DNA of 64,000 bases, from positions 62,001 through 126,000 of the forward strand of contig CAZPAM010000002.1 of the NCBI GenBank assembly GCA_964584595.1. Reading direction: 5' to 3'. This document shows, in pieces, positions 8,324-16,992 of this stretch (positions are counted from its first letter, which is position 1; each line of letters starts with the position of its first letter). A program made the translations under genes and the position numbers. The notes beneath the pieces are model-generated. The model was given only the letters and a program-made list of their open reading frames with translations. It was not told the DNA's origin and made no database searches. This DNA is from Scalindua sp964584595 (GTDB lineage: Bacteria; Planctomycetota; Brocadiia; Brocadiales; Scalinduaceae).

Positions 8324-9889
8324 TTAGCCAGTCTTATACACATTAACCTTTTTATCATCCATTTTCAGTGTATAAATAATTTTAGATAATGTATAAAATG
8401 TTACCCCGAGTATTAGCAGAAGCAGAATCACAACAAATGGCATCAAGGATCTATGAAGATTTAGAATATGAAACCACCATATATCCAGAGAGTCATATCC
8501 AGACAGAGATGCCTTTGCAAGTGTTATAAATCTATGATCAGGATCGAAACCAAAAACCAAACTCTTACCATATATAAGATTGCACAAAAATGAAAAAAAC
8601 ATATACCACGTCCCTTTTAAGGGACTTATGTCCGGCACATAATTAATCAAATACTCATCAACGTTTAACCTCTCCTTAAGAAAATATAACCATTTCGAGC
8701 TGTTAACAAATAGAGATGGAAGTTGTACCAGAAACCCCATTATTGCAAATACCCACATTACCAGCCTTCCAGATAAATACTTAGACTCGCATATTGCATG
8801 CGCCAGAAAAAGAGCAAGCAGAGGAATAGATAAATAAATATAACGTGGGCCCCATGAGAACAAAGTCCCTCTGTCAAAAATATAGATATGAAATGAAAAG
8901 TTCATAAAAATAATTGATACTACAAGAAACGAAATCACCCTATATTTTTTGCAAAAGCCTTTAATACCCAATGCAAACAAGATAAGCGGGATATTGAAAA
9001 AGAAAAAACCCTTACCACTGCTTAGGAAGAAATAAAAGAAACCTTTAAAATATTTACCTCCAGTTGATGCCTTTGATATCATATTTGAAACAGAACCATG
9101 CTCAGTATTAAGGATACCATCATATCTGATATAATTAAAAACGAGTATGACCATAAGATACAATACCATTGGAATAGCAAATAGAGAGATATTGATAACC
9201 GTCTTACGAATGTCTTTTTCCTTAAACCCATACAGAAGGATTGTTAGTGCAAAACAGACAATGTAAATTATATAATTCTTCTTGATTAAAACCGAATATC
9301 CGGAAAACAGTCCACAGTATAGTATATAACGTGACACTCCTGTATTTAGGTATCTAAGAACGAAGAAAACCGCAAAAAGAAAACACAAGGTAACTGCGGG
9401 TTCAGAAAAACCACTACGCGAATAAACAAAATTCATAGTACAGAATGAGAAAATAACAGTTGTCACAAAGGAGATCTTCATAGAATATTTCAGTTCAGAC
9501 AACAACAAGAAAAATACTGAAGATAGGCCTGCACATATAATTGGATTTGCAAAAGAAACAAATAGCTGGGTTACATACTCAGGATGGACTCCCCTGACAA
9601 AGAACGACATTACCATGCCCACAAAATACAACGGAACCAGTAAGATAGGCATTCCAAGACCATGGCCGGAGTATATTTTTCCTCCACTGCCTATGTTACC
9701 TCTTTTCTGATAGTGCATTTCCTTTACGCCAAATTCTGTATCATGAATAGAAAGGTCACCATCTTTGACAATACTCTGGGCCACAAGGTAATTTTCAAGC
9801 CCATCTCCTCCATAGTGACCTGAGGAAAAAAACACAAAGATGGATAGAAAAAAAAGAAAGATTGTCAAATTTATATTTCTACTATACAT
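8324..9889 (-). CDS. Polytopic membrane glycosyltransferase-like protein (GT-C type)
   Basis: A 521-residue protein with ten or more membrane helices. After the first helix there is an acidic first loop (GHYGGDGLENYLVAQSI) and a second conserved loop IYSGHGLGMPILLVPLYF, the arrangement of GT-C enzymes that take sugars from polyprenyl-phosphate donors. Its ATG abuts the stop of the upstream GT4 gene, so the two are certainly in one transcript. Whether it transfers a sugar or is a related non-enzymatic membrane protein cannot be decided here. Confidence 0.6.
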   Translation of the reverse strand: MYSRNINLTIFLFFLSIFVFFSSGHYGGDGLENYLVAQSIVKDGDLSIHDTEFGVKEMHYQKRGNIGSGGKIYSGHGLGMPILLVPLYFVGMVMSFFVRGVHPEYVTQLFVSFANPIICAGLSSVFFLLLSELKYSMKISFVTTVIFSFCTMNFVYSRSGFSEPAVTLCFLFAVFFVLRYLNTGVSRYILYCGLFSGYSVLIKKNYIIYIVCFALTILLYGFKEKDIRKTVINISLFAIPMVLYLMVILVFNYIRYDGILNTEHGSVSNMISKASTGGKYFKGFFYFFLSSGKGFFFFNIPLILFALGIKGFCKKYRVISFLVVSIIFMNFSFHIYIFDRGTLFSWGPRYIYLSIPLLALFLAHAICESKYLSGRLVMWVFAIMGFLVQLPSLFVNSSKWLYFLKERLNVDEYLINYVPDISPLKGTWYMFFSFLCNLIYGKSLVFGFDPDHRFITLAKASLSGYDSLDIWWFHILNLHRSLMPFVVILLLLILGVTFYTLSKIIYTLKMDDKKVNVYKTG

Positions 9890-11104
9890 TCATTTTACCT
9901 TTTCAATAGCACGATAATATCTTTCTGCTATGCGTAAATATGAATTATTCTTTGCTGTCTTTATGGCTTGTTTCCTAAAGCTATCAAGACTTTCTAAACT
10001 CATAACTTCCTCCATCTTATTTGCTAACGATAATTCATCGGCAGGCTTGACAAGCCAACCATTTTCCCCGTTTTTCACGATATCAGGTATGCCACTTATC
10101 TCACTTGCAAGCACAGGTATGCCACAAGCCATAGACTCCTGTATTACAACCGGCATACCTTCAGTTTCACCCTTTCTATCAAAAACTGATGGCACAACTA
10201 TAACATCACCTAAAGAATATATCTCAGGCAAGAGTTCATTCTTCGTCCATCCTAAAAACCTCACATTATCTGAGACCCCATATGCTTCTACCAGCTCTGC
10301 TATATGATTATATAAAGGCCCTCCGCCGACAAGAATAAGTTTAAATTTGTGGCCCTTCTCTTGTAATATTGCAGAAGCTTTGATTAAAAACTCTATCCCC
10401 TTTTTCTCTGAAAACTTACCAACAAAAAGAAAAGTGAAAATATTGCTCAAGTTAAACTTGACTCTTAAACTGTCTTTATCCTCAGAATATTTAAACTTAT
10501 TTGTATCCACACCCATAGGTATAATATGGCTTGTTATATCTTTATGACTTACTTCTCTAACCTGCTCTTTAATGTAATTACTTACAGGAAGCATTATGTC
10601 TGTTCTCTTTAAGATAAACCTGCAAATATGTGTACCCAAAATACCATATCTCTTGAGCATGAAGATATCTGCGGCATGAACTGTCAGGACATGATTAAAT
10701 TTTAAGAGGCTTCCAATTAATGCACAAATTAAACCTTGAGGCACAATCCAGTGAGTATTAACTATATCTATCTTGTGCTTTATTACTACATTGATTGTGG
10801 CCAAACATTGAAACATTAAAAAACAAGGAATTTGCAAGTATGCCAGGAGGTTACTCTTTAAATCACTTAAAAGCCCTTCACCACTCCCAAGAATCTGAAG
10901 TCTTAAAGGTAAAAAATATATAAATCTATGTATTTTCAATCCTTCTGACTCTTCGTAAAGCAACAAGCCGGCAGAGTGAGGTACAAGTACGTGTACATCG
11001 TAGAAGCGACATAACTCCTTTGCAAGGTCGAAGACAAATCGAGCAGAGACAGCATCATCTTTGCTTTTAGGAAAAGTACTAGTTAGAATAAGAAGCTTTT
11101 TCAT
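9890..11104 (-). CDS. Glycosyltransferase family 4 (GT-B fold)
   Basis: A 404-residue retaining glycosyltransferase. The N-terminal half has the acceptor-domain start LLILTSTFPKSKDD, and the C-terminal half has LLFVGKFSEKKGIEFLI-type and EGMPVVIQESMACGIPVLAS motifs, the latter containing the EX7E nucleotide-sugar-binding signature. Residues ending GIPDIVKNGENGWLV are also typical of GT4. It probably adds a hexose to a lipid-linked intermediate on the cytoplasmic face. It abuts the downstream membrane gene without a gap. Confidence 0.88.
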   Translation of the reverse strand: MKKLLILTSTFPKSKDDAVSARFVFDLAKELCRFYDVHVLVPHSAGLLLYEESEGLKIHRFIYFLPLRLQILGSGEGLLSDLKSNLLAYLQIPCFLMFQCLATINVVIKHKIDIVNTHWIVPQGLICALIGSLLKFNHVLTVHAADIFMLKRYGILGTHICRFILKRTDIMLPVSNYIKEQVREVSHKDITSHIIPMGVDTNKFKYSEDKDSLRVKFNLSNIFTFLFVGKFSEKKGIEFLIKASAILQEKGHKFKLILVGGGPLYNHIAELVEAYGVSDNVRFLGWTKNELLPEIYSLGDVIVVPSVFDRKGETEGMPVVIQESMACGIPVLASEISGIPDIVKNGENGWLVKPADELSLANKMEEVMSLESLDSFRKQAIKTAKNNSYLRIAERYYRAIEKVK

Positions 11105-11135
11105 TACGATCTGACACCTTCACTCCTTTGATATA

Positions 11136-11936
11136 CTAACGCTTATTAGCTATTACCAGTATTGAACCTGCGCTTGTCCATCTTAAAATTTTTTCCAATA
11201 AATTACCTGTAAAAACGGCCAGTTTATTTTCACCATCGTAACTATCCCTACTCCTGAAAATACTGCAAAATTCCACAAGGCTGAATATGTGATCCACCGG
11301 TATAACCTTCTCTATAATAAACCCACTCTTTGATATTGCATCTTCCAATTCCTTCACCTTAAAATATCTCTGGTAGTAGCAAACCCTGGAAGGTTTATTG
11401 AATATGTTACGTATAAACGAGTTGTGTTTTAAATAATCTAAAGGCTCTTTTATTTTCAAAAATATGTTCTTGTATGGAACAGTCAGTATCAGTTTTCCTT
11501 CAGGCTTTAAAACTCTATAAGCCTCATTCAACACACCGTCAGGGCCCTCTGCAAAATGTTCTATAACTCCCCAGGATAAATAGGTACTGAAATAGTTAGC
11601 TTCAAAAGGCATACTTCTCACATCAGCAGTATATACCTCCAGGGTAGCGTCATAAGCCTTAACCTTATCTATACATTCCTGTTGATAATCAACTCCAACC
11701 ATTTTATATCCCAACATGCTCAGCTTGATAACCCACGGTCCAAGGCCACAACCGGCCTCTAATATACGTCCGCCTTTCGGAAGATAATCAACAATAATAC
11801 CTAAGAACTTTTTGACCCGAGGATAGCTAAATACTTCCATGATAGTCTCGATATCAGTATTTATCCAATTTTCACCCCATGCCTCTTTTGTGACTCTATT
11901 AATACTGTCGATGTCACTATCTTCAATTTTATGCAT
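11136..11936 (-). CDS. Class I SAM-dependent methyltransferase
   Basis: A 266-residue Methyltransf_11/25-type protein with motif I ILEAGCGLGPWVIKL (about residues 77-91), motif II VGVDYQQECI and the post-core YRVLKPEGKLILTVPY. Its start overlaps by eight bases the stop of a startless open frame upstream. Located among glycosyltransferases it may methylate a sugar, but the substrate cannot be inferred. Confidence 0.8.
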   Translation of the reverse strand: MHKIEDSDIDSINRVTKEAWGENWINTDIETIMEVFSYPRVKKFLGIIVDYLPKGGRILEAGCGLGPWVIKLSMLGYKMVGVDYQQECIDKVKAYDATLEVYTADVRSMPFEANYFSTYLSWGVIEHFAEGPDGVLNEAYRVLKPEGKLILTVPYKNIFLKIKEPLDYLKHNSFIRNIFNKPSRVCYYQRYFKVKELEDAISKSGFIIEKVIPVDHIFSLVEFCSIFRSRDSYDGENKLAVFTGNLLEKILRWTSAGSILVIANKR

Positions 11937-12147
11937 AATCTACCTTGTAAAAGAAATCTCTTTCACTCATATACTCTACCATCTTTCTCAATGTCTGGTG
12001 CAAGTCTTCCTTCTTGAACCGTTCACAGAGCTTCTTTAGTGCGCTAATCTGCTCCTTTGGCAGGATAAATTGTGTATGAATTCTTTTTCTAAAAGAGTAG
12101 AATTTATGGTGTGGTATAAATTTACTTAGAATTTGTTTTGGATTTAT
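11929..12147 (-). pseudogene. Startless open frame, possible gene remnant
   Basis: A 72-codon open frame lies between the GT2 gene and the methyltransferase, overlapping both ends by a few bases. It encodes a basic, helical, protein-like peptide (for example KEQISALKKLCERFKK and LRKMVEYMSERDFFY). It has no ATG until near its end and no Shine-Dalgarno, so it is either a remnant or uses a rare start. No family was recognised. Confidence 0.25.
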
Positions 12148-13081
12148 CTAAAGATTCTTTTCTGAGTCTGTAGAGCATTTCTTCGTTAAGCTTCCTGTTT
12201 GCTGATATAATATCCCCCAAGAAACCTATCATAATAATCAAAATACCTATAATCAAACCTATGGCTGCTATAATTAATGACTGGACATGCCCCCCCTGCA
12301 ACCTTGTAAAATGTGATATGAGAAACCTGATAATAAGGATTGTACTTATTGATATGGGAACAAGTCCTATCTTAAAGAAACTCCTCAGCGGTTCGTACAT
12401 AAGATAGATACGAAGCAGAGTAGATGTCGATCTTAGAACATATGAAGGAATACTTTTTATAAGTCTAGATTCTCTTAGCTTTTGGTTTGTTGATATTTCA
12501 ACATAGCTGATGGGAATTTCCTTTCTGCCTGCCTGAATTATTGTCTCCAGGGTATACGTATAGGTTGAAAAAACATTAAGCCTTAATGCAGCATCCCTGC
12601 TATATGCCCTGAAACCGCTCGTTGTATCTGGGATATCAGTGCTCGACAATCTTCGCACAACGTAACTGCCTACCTTCTGAAGTATTTTCTTCATTAGAGA
12701 GAAATGTTTGATATTCAGAATATCACGACAGCCGATAACAATTTCAGCTTTCCTATTAAGTATCGGTTTGACCAGTTTTGCGATATCCACACCTCTGTAT
12801 TGATTGTCGCCGTCAGTATTAACAACTATGTCTGCGCCAAGTTCCAGCGATTTTTCTATACCTCTCCGGAATGCCTCTGCAAGGCCGCTTCTTACAGGAA
12901 GATTCAATATATGGTCGACTCCTTCTCCCTTAGCCACTTCAACCGTCGAATCCTCTGAACCATCGTTTATCACGAGAGTTTCAATTTCATCAATACCTTT
13001 AATTTTTTTAGGTAAATCCCTTAAAGTAACAGGTAAAGTCTTCTCCTCGTTATAGCATGGAATCTGGATAATAAGTTTCAT
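12122..13081 (-). CDS. GT2 glycosyltransferase, dolichol-phosphate-mannose-synthase-like with two C-terminal membrane helices
   Basis: A 319-residue inverting GT2. It starts LIIQIPCYNEEKTLPVTL, has the DxD-equivalent NTDGDNQY at about residues 88-95 and a DTTSGFRAYSR acceptor-loop motif. Two hydrophobic helices occupy residues about 235-295. Such proteins load a sugar onto polyprenyl phosphate, supplying the GT-C membrane enzymes nearby. Sugar specificity is not evident. Confidence 0.82.
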   Translation of the reverse strand: MKLIIQIPCYNEEKTLPVTLRDLPKKIKGIDEIETLVINDGSEDSTVEVAKGEGVDHILNLPVRSGLAEAFRRGIEKSLELGADIVVNTDGDNQYRGVDIAKLVKPILNRKAEIVIGCRDILNIKHFSLMKKILQKVGSYVVRRLSSTDIPDTTSGFRAYSRDAALRLNVFSTYTYTLETIIQAGRKEIPISYVEISTNQKLRESRLIKSIPSYVLRSTSTLLRIYLMYEPLRSFFKIGLVPISISTILIIRFLISHFTRLQGGHVQSLIIAAIGLIIGILIIMIGFLGDIISANRKLNEEMLYRLRKESLDKSKTNSK

Positions 13082-13201
13082 GTGATTTCTTTAATATGCA
13101 ACTGGCCAGAAAGTCAAAAATCTAAATGACACTTTTTCCTGATGCGATTACTCCTGTAATCCAAATAGTCCCAGAAATTAGTTACTGATTTCTCATCATA
13201 C

Positions 13202-15379
13202 TCAAACCTTGAACTCTACAATATCTTTGACACCATGATAATTCAATGAATCCATAATATGCTTATTAAGTATCTGTATTAAATCATGCTTTATGTCCGG
13301 CTCCGCTGTTGCGAAGACATTCTCTTGTTCTCCCGGATCTACCTCTAAATCGTATAACTCAAACTTTTCTTCGTTCCTTGAGAAGTTTTTAAAAGATGTA
13401 CCGTCAAACCTGGTACGGTAAATAAAGGTATTTCTTTTATTCCTGATTGAAACAGAATAACGATCTATGTACAAGTCTTCACTGATCACAACATCTTTGC
13501 GACCTGTAAGTTCATCTGTATTTCTCAACAGGGTTTTTCCGTTGAACTTGCATCCAGACTGCAAGTTCAACATATCCAGTATAGTTGGCAGAATATCTAT
13601 ATTTGCCTCTATAAGTCCATGGTCTACACCTTGCCTATTAAGGCTCTTGGGAAACTTAATTGCCATACCTACATTAACAGATTCCTGATAAAGGTCAAAT
13701 ACATCAATAGGATTGTGTTCATTAAAATTGCTTCCATGGTCTCCCATAATAACTAATAAAGAGTCATCATAAACGTCTCTATCCTTAAGATACGCTATAA
13801 ACTGATCTATTTGATACATGCAGTAATCCAGTTCTGCTCTGTAAAGATCCTTGAAAAAAGTGCCCTGCTCTTTGTCGAAGTCTAGTGCTCCCTTGATATT
13901 TCGATATCTCTTGACATCCCTGTAAACTTCTTTTTGAGTAACCCTGCTGTAAATCCATTCAAAATCTCTGGGTGGATAATATGGCCAGTGTGCCTCTAAT
14001 AGATGCAGGTAGAAAAACTGTCCTTTCTTATAGCCGGACTTGCGGTCCTGCTCTTTCGCCCATGAAAAAACTGATTCCGCAGTAGCAATACCAACCTCCT
14101 TATCACAGATTTCGTAATAATACCTGTCAAAGCCGCGGGAATATCCGTAACTTGGTCTGGTTCTGGGGCCAGTACCATATCCATAAGTATCATACCCAAC
14201 AGAACGAAGCATTTCCGGCAAAAGAGTAATCCTTTTGTCCAAGCTTTGTTGCAACCTAGGATGATGCTGGTCGTGGTATGAAGTATATAAACCGGAAAAC
14301 AGCGAAGCCAGCGTAGGCAGGGTCCATGCACCCTGAGTATATGCATTTGGATATATCACACTTTCGTCAAGAAACTTTGCCATATGTTCGTAGCCATTAA
14401 TACGCATCTGATCAGATGTTTGAAAGTAGTCTTTCCTTAAGCTATCCACTACCAGAATATAAATATTAGACTTTCGCCCCGGCAGTTTCTTCTCCGATAC
14501 CATGGGAAAACTTATGTACAAATTCGAATCAACCTTGCTTTTCACAGAAAAAGAAACACTATCAATTACTCCATTTTCAGAATCCTCTGGAAGTTCTATT
14601 AATACATCATTCCATTCCCTGTCCCTGAAATAAGTACGTGGTTTAAACTCTTTATTAAACAGATCTATATCCTCACTGCCTGAACTATGCCCTTTTACCT
14701 CTAACCTGGTTGTTGCATCGGTAAACTCAATTATTCCGACTCCCAATCTCAGTCGCTCACCTTCCTTAACTTTCAGGTTTAACGGTTTACTTCTCTTTAA
14801 GATCAGACAATTCCTCACCTCGCCAGATATCTGCATCTTTTTTAGTTCATGAGAGTCAATGTCTATCAATCTTGAGGAATCCAATTCGGAATCAACTTCT
14901 AGATTAAAGACTATTTTTATGTCAGGCAGCTTTCTTTTTGACAACACCTCTATATATATTATGGAAAAAACCACGCATGACAGAATAAATGCACTAATAA
15001 TCGCAAGATCACCAAAGACCACAAAACATGTAGCTGTCAATTGCGATAAGAATATCTGAAAGAACGCATCGCGAATACATATCTTGTAATCTGTCCTGTA
15101 TCGCCTGAAATAATAATTAGAAAAGGCCATCCACAAGGCGACAAAGGAGGCCGTGGCTGCTAAGAGCGATCCAACAGCTGTAAAATAACCATATTTAAGA
15201 AACCCTGAGAAAAGGTGGTATGTATACCAGCAAAAGATAATATAGCTTACAGAAACCATAGGAACAAGTTTTCTGTTCTGTTGTATAAGGAGGATTGAAT
15301 TTTGAAGATAGACCAAGAAGTAACCTATACGCGTCCAATTGGAGAAAGTTAATCTAAATGATTCAAAACAATTATCCAT
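13202..15379 (-). CDS. Membrane-anchored sulfatase-fold protein with Thr at the nucleophile position
   Basis: A 725-residue protein with about four N-terminal membrane helices, a linker domain, then a PF00884 sulfatase-type catalytic domain from about residue 305 (YILVVDSLRKDYF). The nucleophile loop reads AWTLPTLASLFSGLY with Thr353, not the formylglycine Cys-x-Pro-x-Arg of true sulfatases. The metal site MGDHGSNFNEH is intact. This pattern is known in phosphoethanolamine and phosphoglycerol transferases and related phosphohydrolases, so a phosphotransfer or phosphatase role on a surface glycan is more likely than sulfate removal. That choice is an inference. Confidence 0.75.
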   Translation of the reverse strand: MDNCFESFRLTFSNWTRIGYFLVYLQNSILLIQQNRKLVPMVSVSYIIFCWYTYHLFSGFLKYGYFTAVGSLLAATASFVALWMAFSNYYFRRYRTDYKICIRDAFFQIFLSQLTATCFVVFGDLAIISAFILSCVVFSIIYIEVLSKRKLPDIKIVFNLEVDSELDSSRLIDIDSHELKKMQISGEVRNCLILKRSKPLNLKVKEGERLRLGVGIIEFTDATTRLEVKGHSSGSEDIDLFNKEFKPRTYFRDREWNDVLIELPEDSENGVIDSVSFSVKSKVDSNLYISFPMVSEKKLPGRKSNIYILVVDSLRKDYFQTSDQMRINGYEHMAKFLDESVIYPNAYTQGAWTLPTLASLFSGLYTSYHDQHHPRLQQSLDKRITLLPEMLRSVGYDTYGYGTGPRTRPSYGYSRGFDRYYYEICDKEVGIATAESVFSWAKEQDRKSGYKKGQFFYLHLLEAHWPYYPPRDFEWIYSRVTQKEVYRDVKRYRNIKGALDFDKEQGTFFKDLYRAELDYCMYQIDQFIAYLKDRDVYDDSLLVIMGDHGSNFNEHNPIDVFDLYQESVNVGMAIKFPKSLNRQGVDHGLIEANIDILPTILDMLNLQSGCKFNGKTLLRNTDELTGRKDVVISEDLYIDRYSVSIRNKRNTFIYRTRFDGTSFKNFSRNEEKFELYDLEVDPGEQENVFATAEPDIKHDLIQILNKHIMDSLNYHGVKDIVEFKV

Positions 15380-15403
15380 AAATAATCTTTCGTATTCTGA
15401 GGC

Positions 15404-16924
15404 TTAAATTGATTTTGATTTGATAAATTTATCCCTTAGAATATTAATAATTATATTTTTTGCTCCCGTACGCTTATTTATGTAAAAGGCAACTCCAAGT
15501 GAACATATCAGAAACAAAAACAGTCTCATCAAGCACTCTAAAATCGGATTCGCAAAACAGATAAAACGTTCAATCAGGAGAATTTCTATTATTATTAACA
15601 TAAGTGGTGATAAGACGCGTACAAAAAACATAATTAAACCTTTCAAATTCTCAAGATAATGCATACCTAAGATAGAAAAGGTTATAAATACCAAAAATGT
15701 TGTAAAGGCACTCGCCATGGCTACCCCCACAATGCCGAAATGCATCTTTACTACAACATAATTCAGGATAATATTCATAATTATTGCCGACATCGACGTA
15801 ATTACGAGAATGATTTGTCTACTCTTTACCACCAGGAGATTTTCCCACAATCCCGAAACAATCATAAAGAATGTGCTGAAAAGCATTGCCTTCATGGCAT
15901 TCAAGCCGGGATGGAACCTAGGTATTACATAGTCTACAAATACAGGAAAAGCAATATATACACATCCCAGAACAACAGCCATAATGCATGCAATAATCTC
16001 GGTATATGTTAAAACATATTTCCTGGTATACGACATATCCTCTGTCTTCCCGTAATCCTCGATAAAATAGGGTGAAATAACAGATGCAAAACTTTTTGAT
16101 ACCCCAACCGTATATGAGCGAGACATAATGGCAATTGAATAATATCCTAATGGTACCATTCCCAGCATCTTGGCTATCATAAGTCTGTCAACACTGTAAA
16201 GCAGTACTTTAAGAAGTGATGAAACAAAGATGGGAAACCCAAACACAATATAATCCTTAATTTTACCCCATAGCAACATGAACCGGAACCTGAAGCCGGC
16301 ATTGTATTGAATATAACAAATGTTAAAGATAACGAGCAGAACACTTGCCACATACATACCGTACAACTTGAATTTGTATACCAAAAGGAAAACCAGCAAT
16401 AAGTTTATTATGCTGTCAAGGATGTATGTTTTGCCCAGAAGTATAAATTTCTTATGACCACGAAGCAGCATGACAAGAAAAGTATAGAACCTCTGCCCAA
16501 GAAAGATCAGCGGAATGATAAGAAACCCAATAAAAAGCTCCTCCGACATTCTGTCTTTTAATATAAACGCTGCAACTAGGATGCATAGTATAACCGGAAT
16601 ACTTATAATCACCAGAAAACTGAAGACCACATTCTGAACAGTGCCTGCCTCTTCCTTCTCTCCTTTGCCGTTATAAAGCGGAACTTTGTAATACATGGCA
16701 TTGGCAGTGCCAATGTGTGTGTAAAGCGAATAATCTATAATTACTCTCACAAGGCTCCATACACCCATATGAAAGGGGCCCAAGAATCGCCTCAGGAAGA
16801 TAGACACAAAAAACCCTATAATCTGGCTTGCATATCCACTAACTCCATATGCTATCATGTCTGTAAGAATATTCTTTTTACGTTCTTGAGTATAATTTTT
16901 ATCCATTTTTTGAACCATCAACAT
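15404..16924 (-). CDS. Wzx-like oligosaccharide flippase (MOP superfamily)
   Basis: A 506-residue protein with 12-14 membrane helices. The N-terminal segment (ILTDMIAYGVSGYASQIIGF, then FLGPFHMGVWSL) and a central SVDRLMIAKMLGMVPLGYYSIA match the polysaccharide_synt/MATE-like flippases that move lipid-linked repeat units across the inner membrane. Of the possible ATGs (codons 1, 3 and 7), the first was kept. It lies in the glycan operon between a GT-B enzyme and the sulfatase-fold protein. Confidence 0.85.
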   Translation of the reverse strand: MLMVQKMDKNYTQERKKNILTDMIAYGVSGYASQIIGFFVSIFLRRFLGPFHMGVWSLVRVIIDYSLYTHIGTANAMYYKVPLYNGKGEKEEAGTVQNVVFSFLVIISIPVILCILVAAFILKDRMSEELFIGFLIIPLIFLGQRFYTFLVMLLRGHKKFILLGKTYILDSIINLLLVFLLVYKFKLYGMYVASVLLVIFNICYIQYNAGFRFRFMLLWGKIKDYIVFGFPIFVSSLLKVLLYSVDRLMIAKMLGMVPLGYYSIAIMSRSYTVGVSKSFASVISPYFIEDYGKTEDMSYTRKYVLTYTEIIACIMAVVLGCVYIAFPVFVDYVIPRFHPGLNAMKAMLFSTFFMIVSGLWENLLVVKSRQIILVITSMSAIIMNIILNYVVVKMHFGIVGVAMASAFTTFLVFITFSILGMHYLENLKGLIMFFVRVLSPLMLIIIEILLIERFICFANPILECLMRLFLFLICSLGVAFYINKRTGAKNIIINILRDKFIKSKSI

Positions 16925-16992
16925 TTTAAAAAAGGATACTATTTATGTTTTTTCATATTTTATGAACAAATATTAAACCACACTCTCCCATA

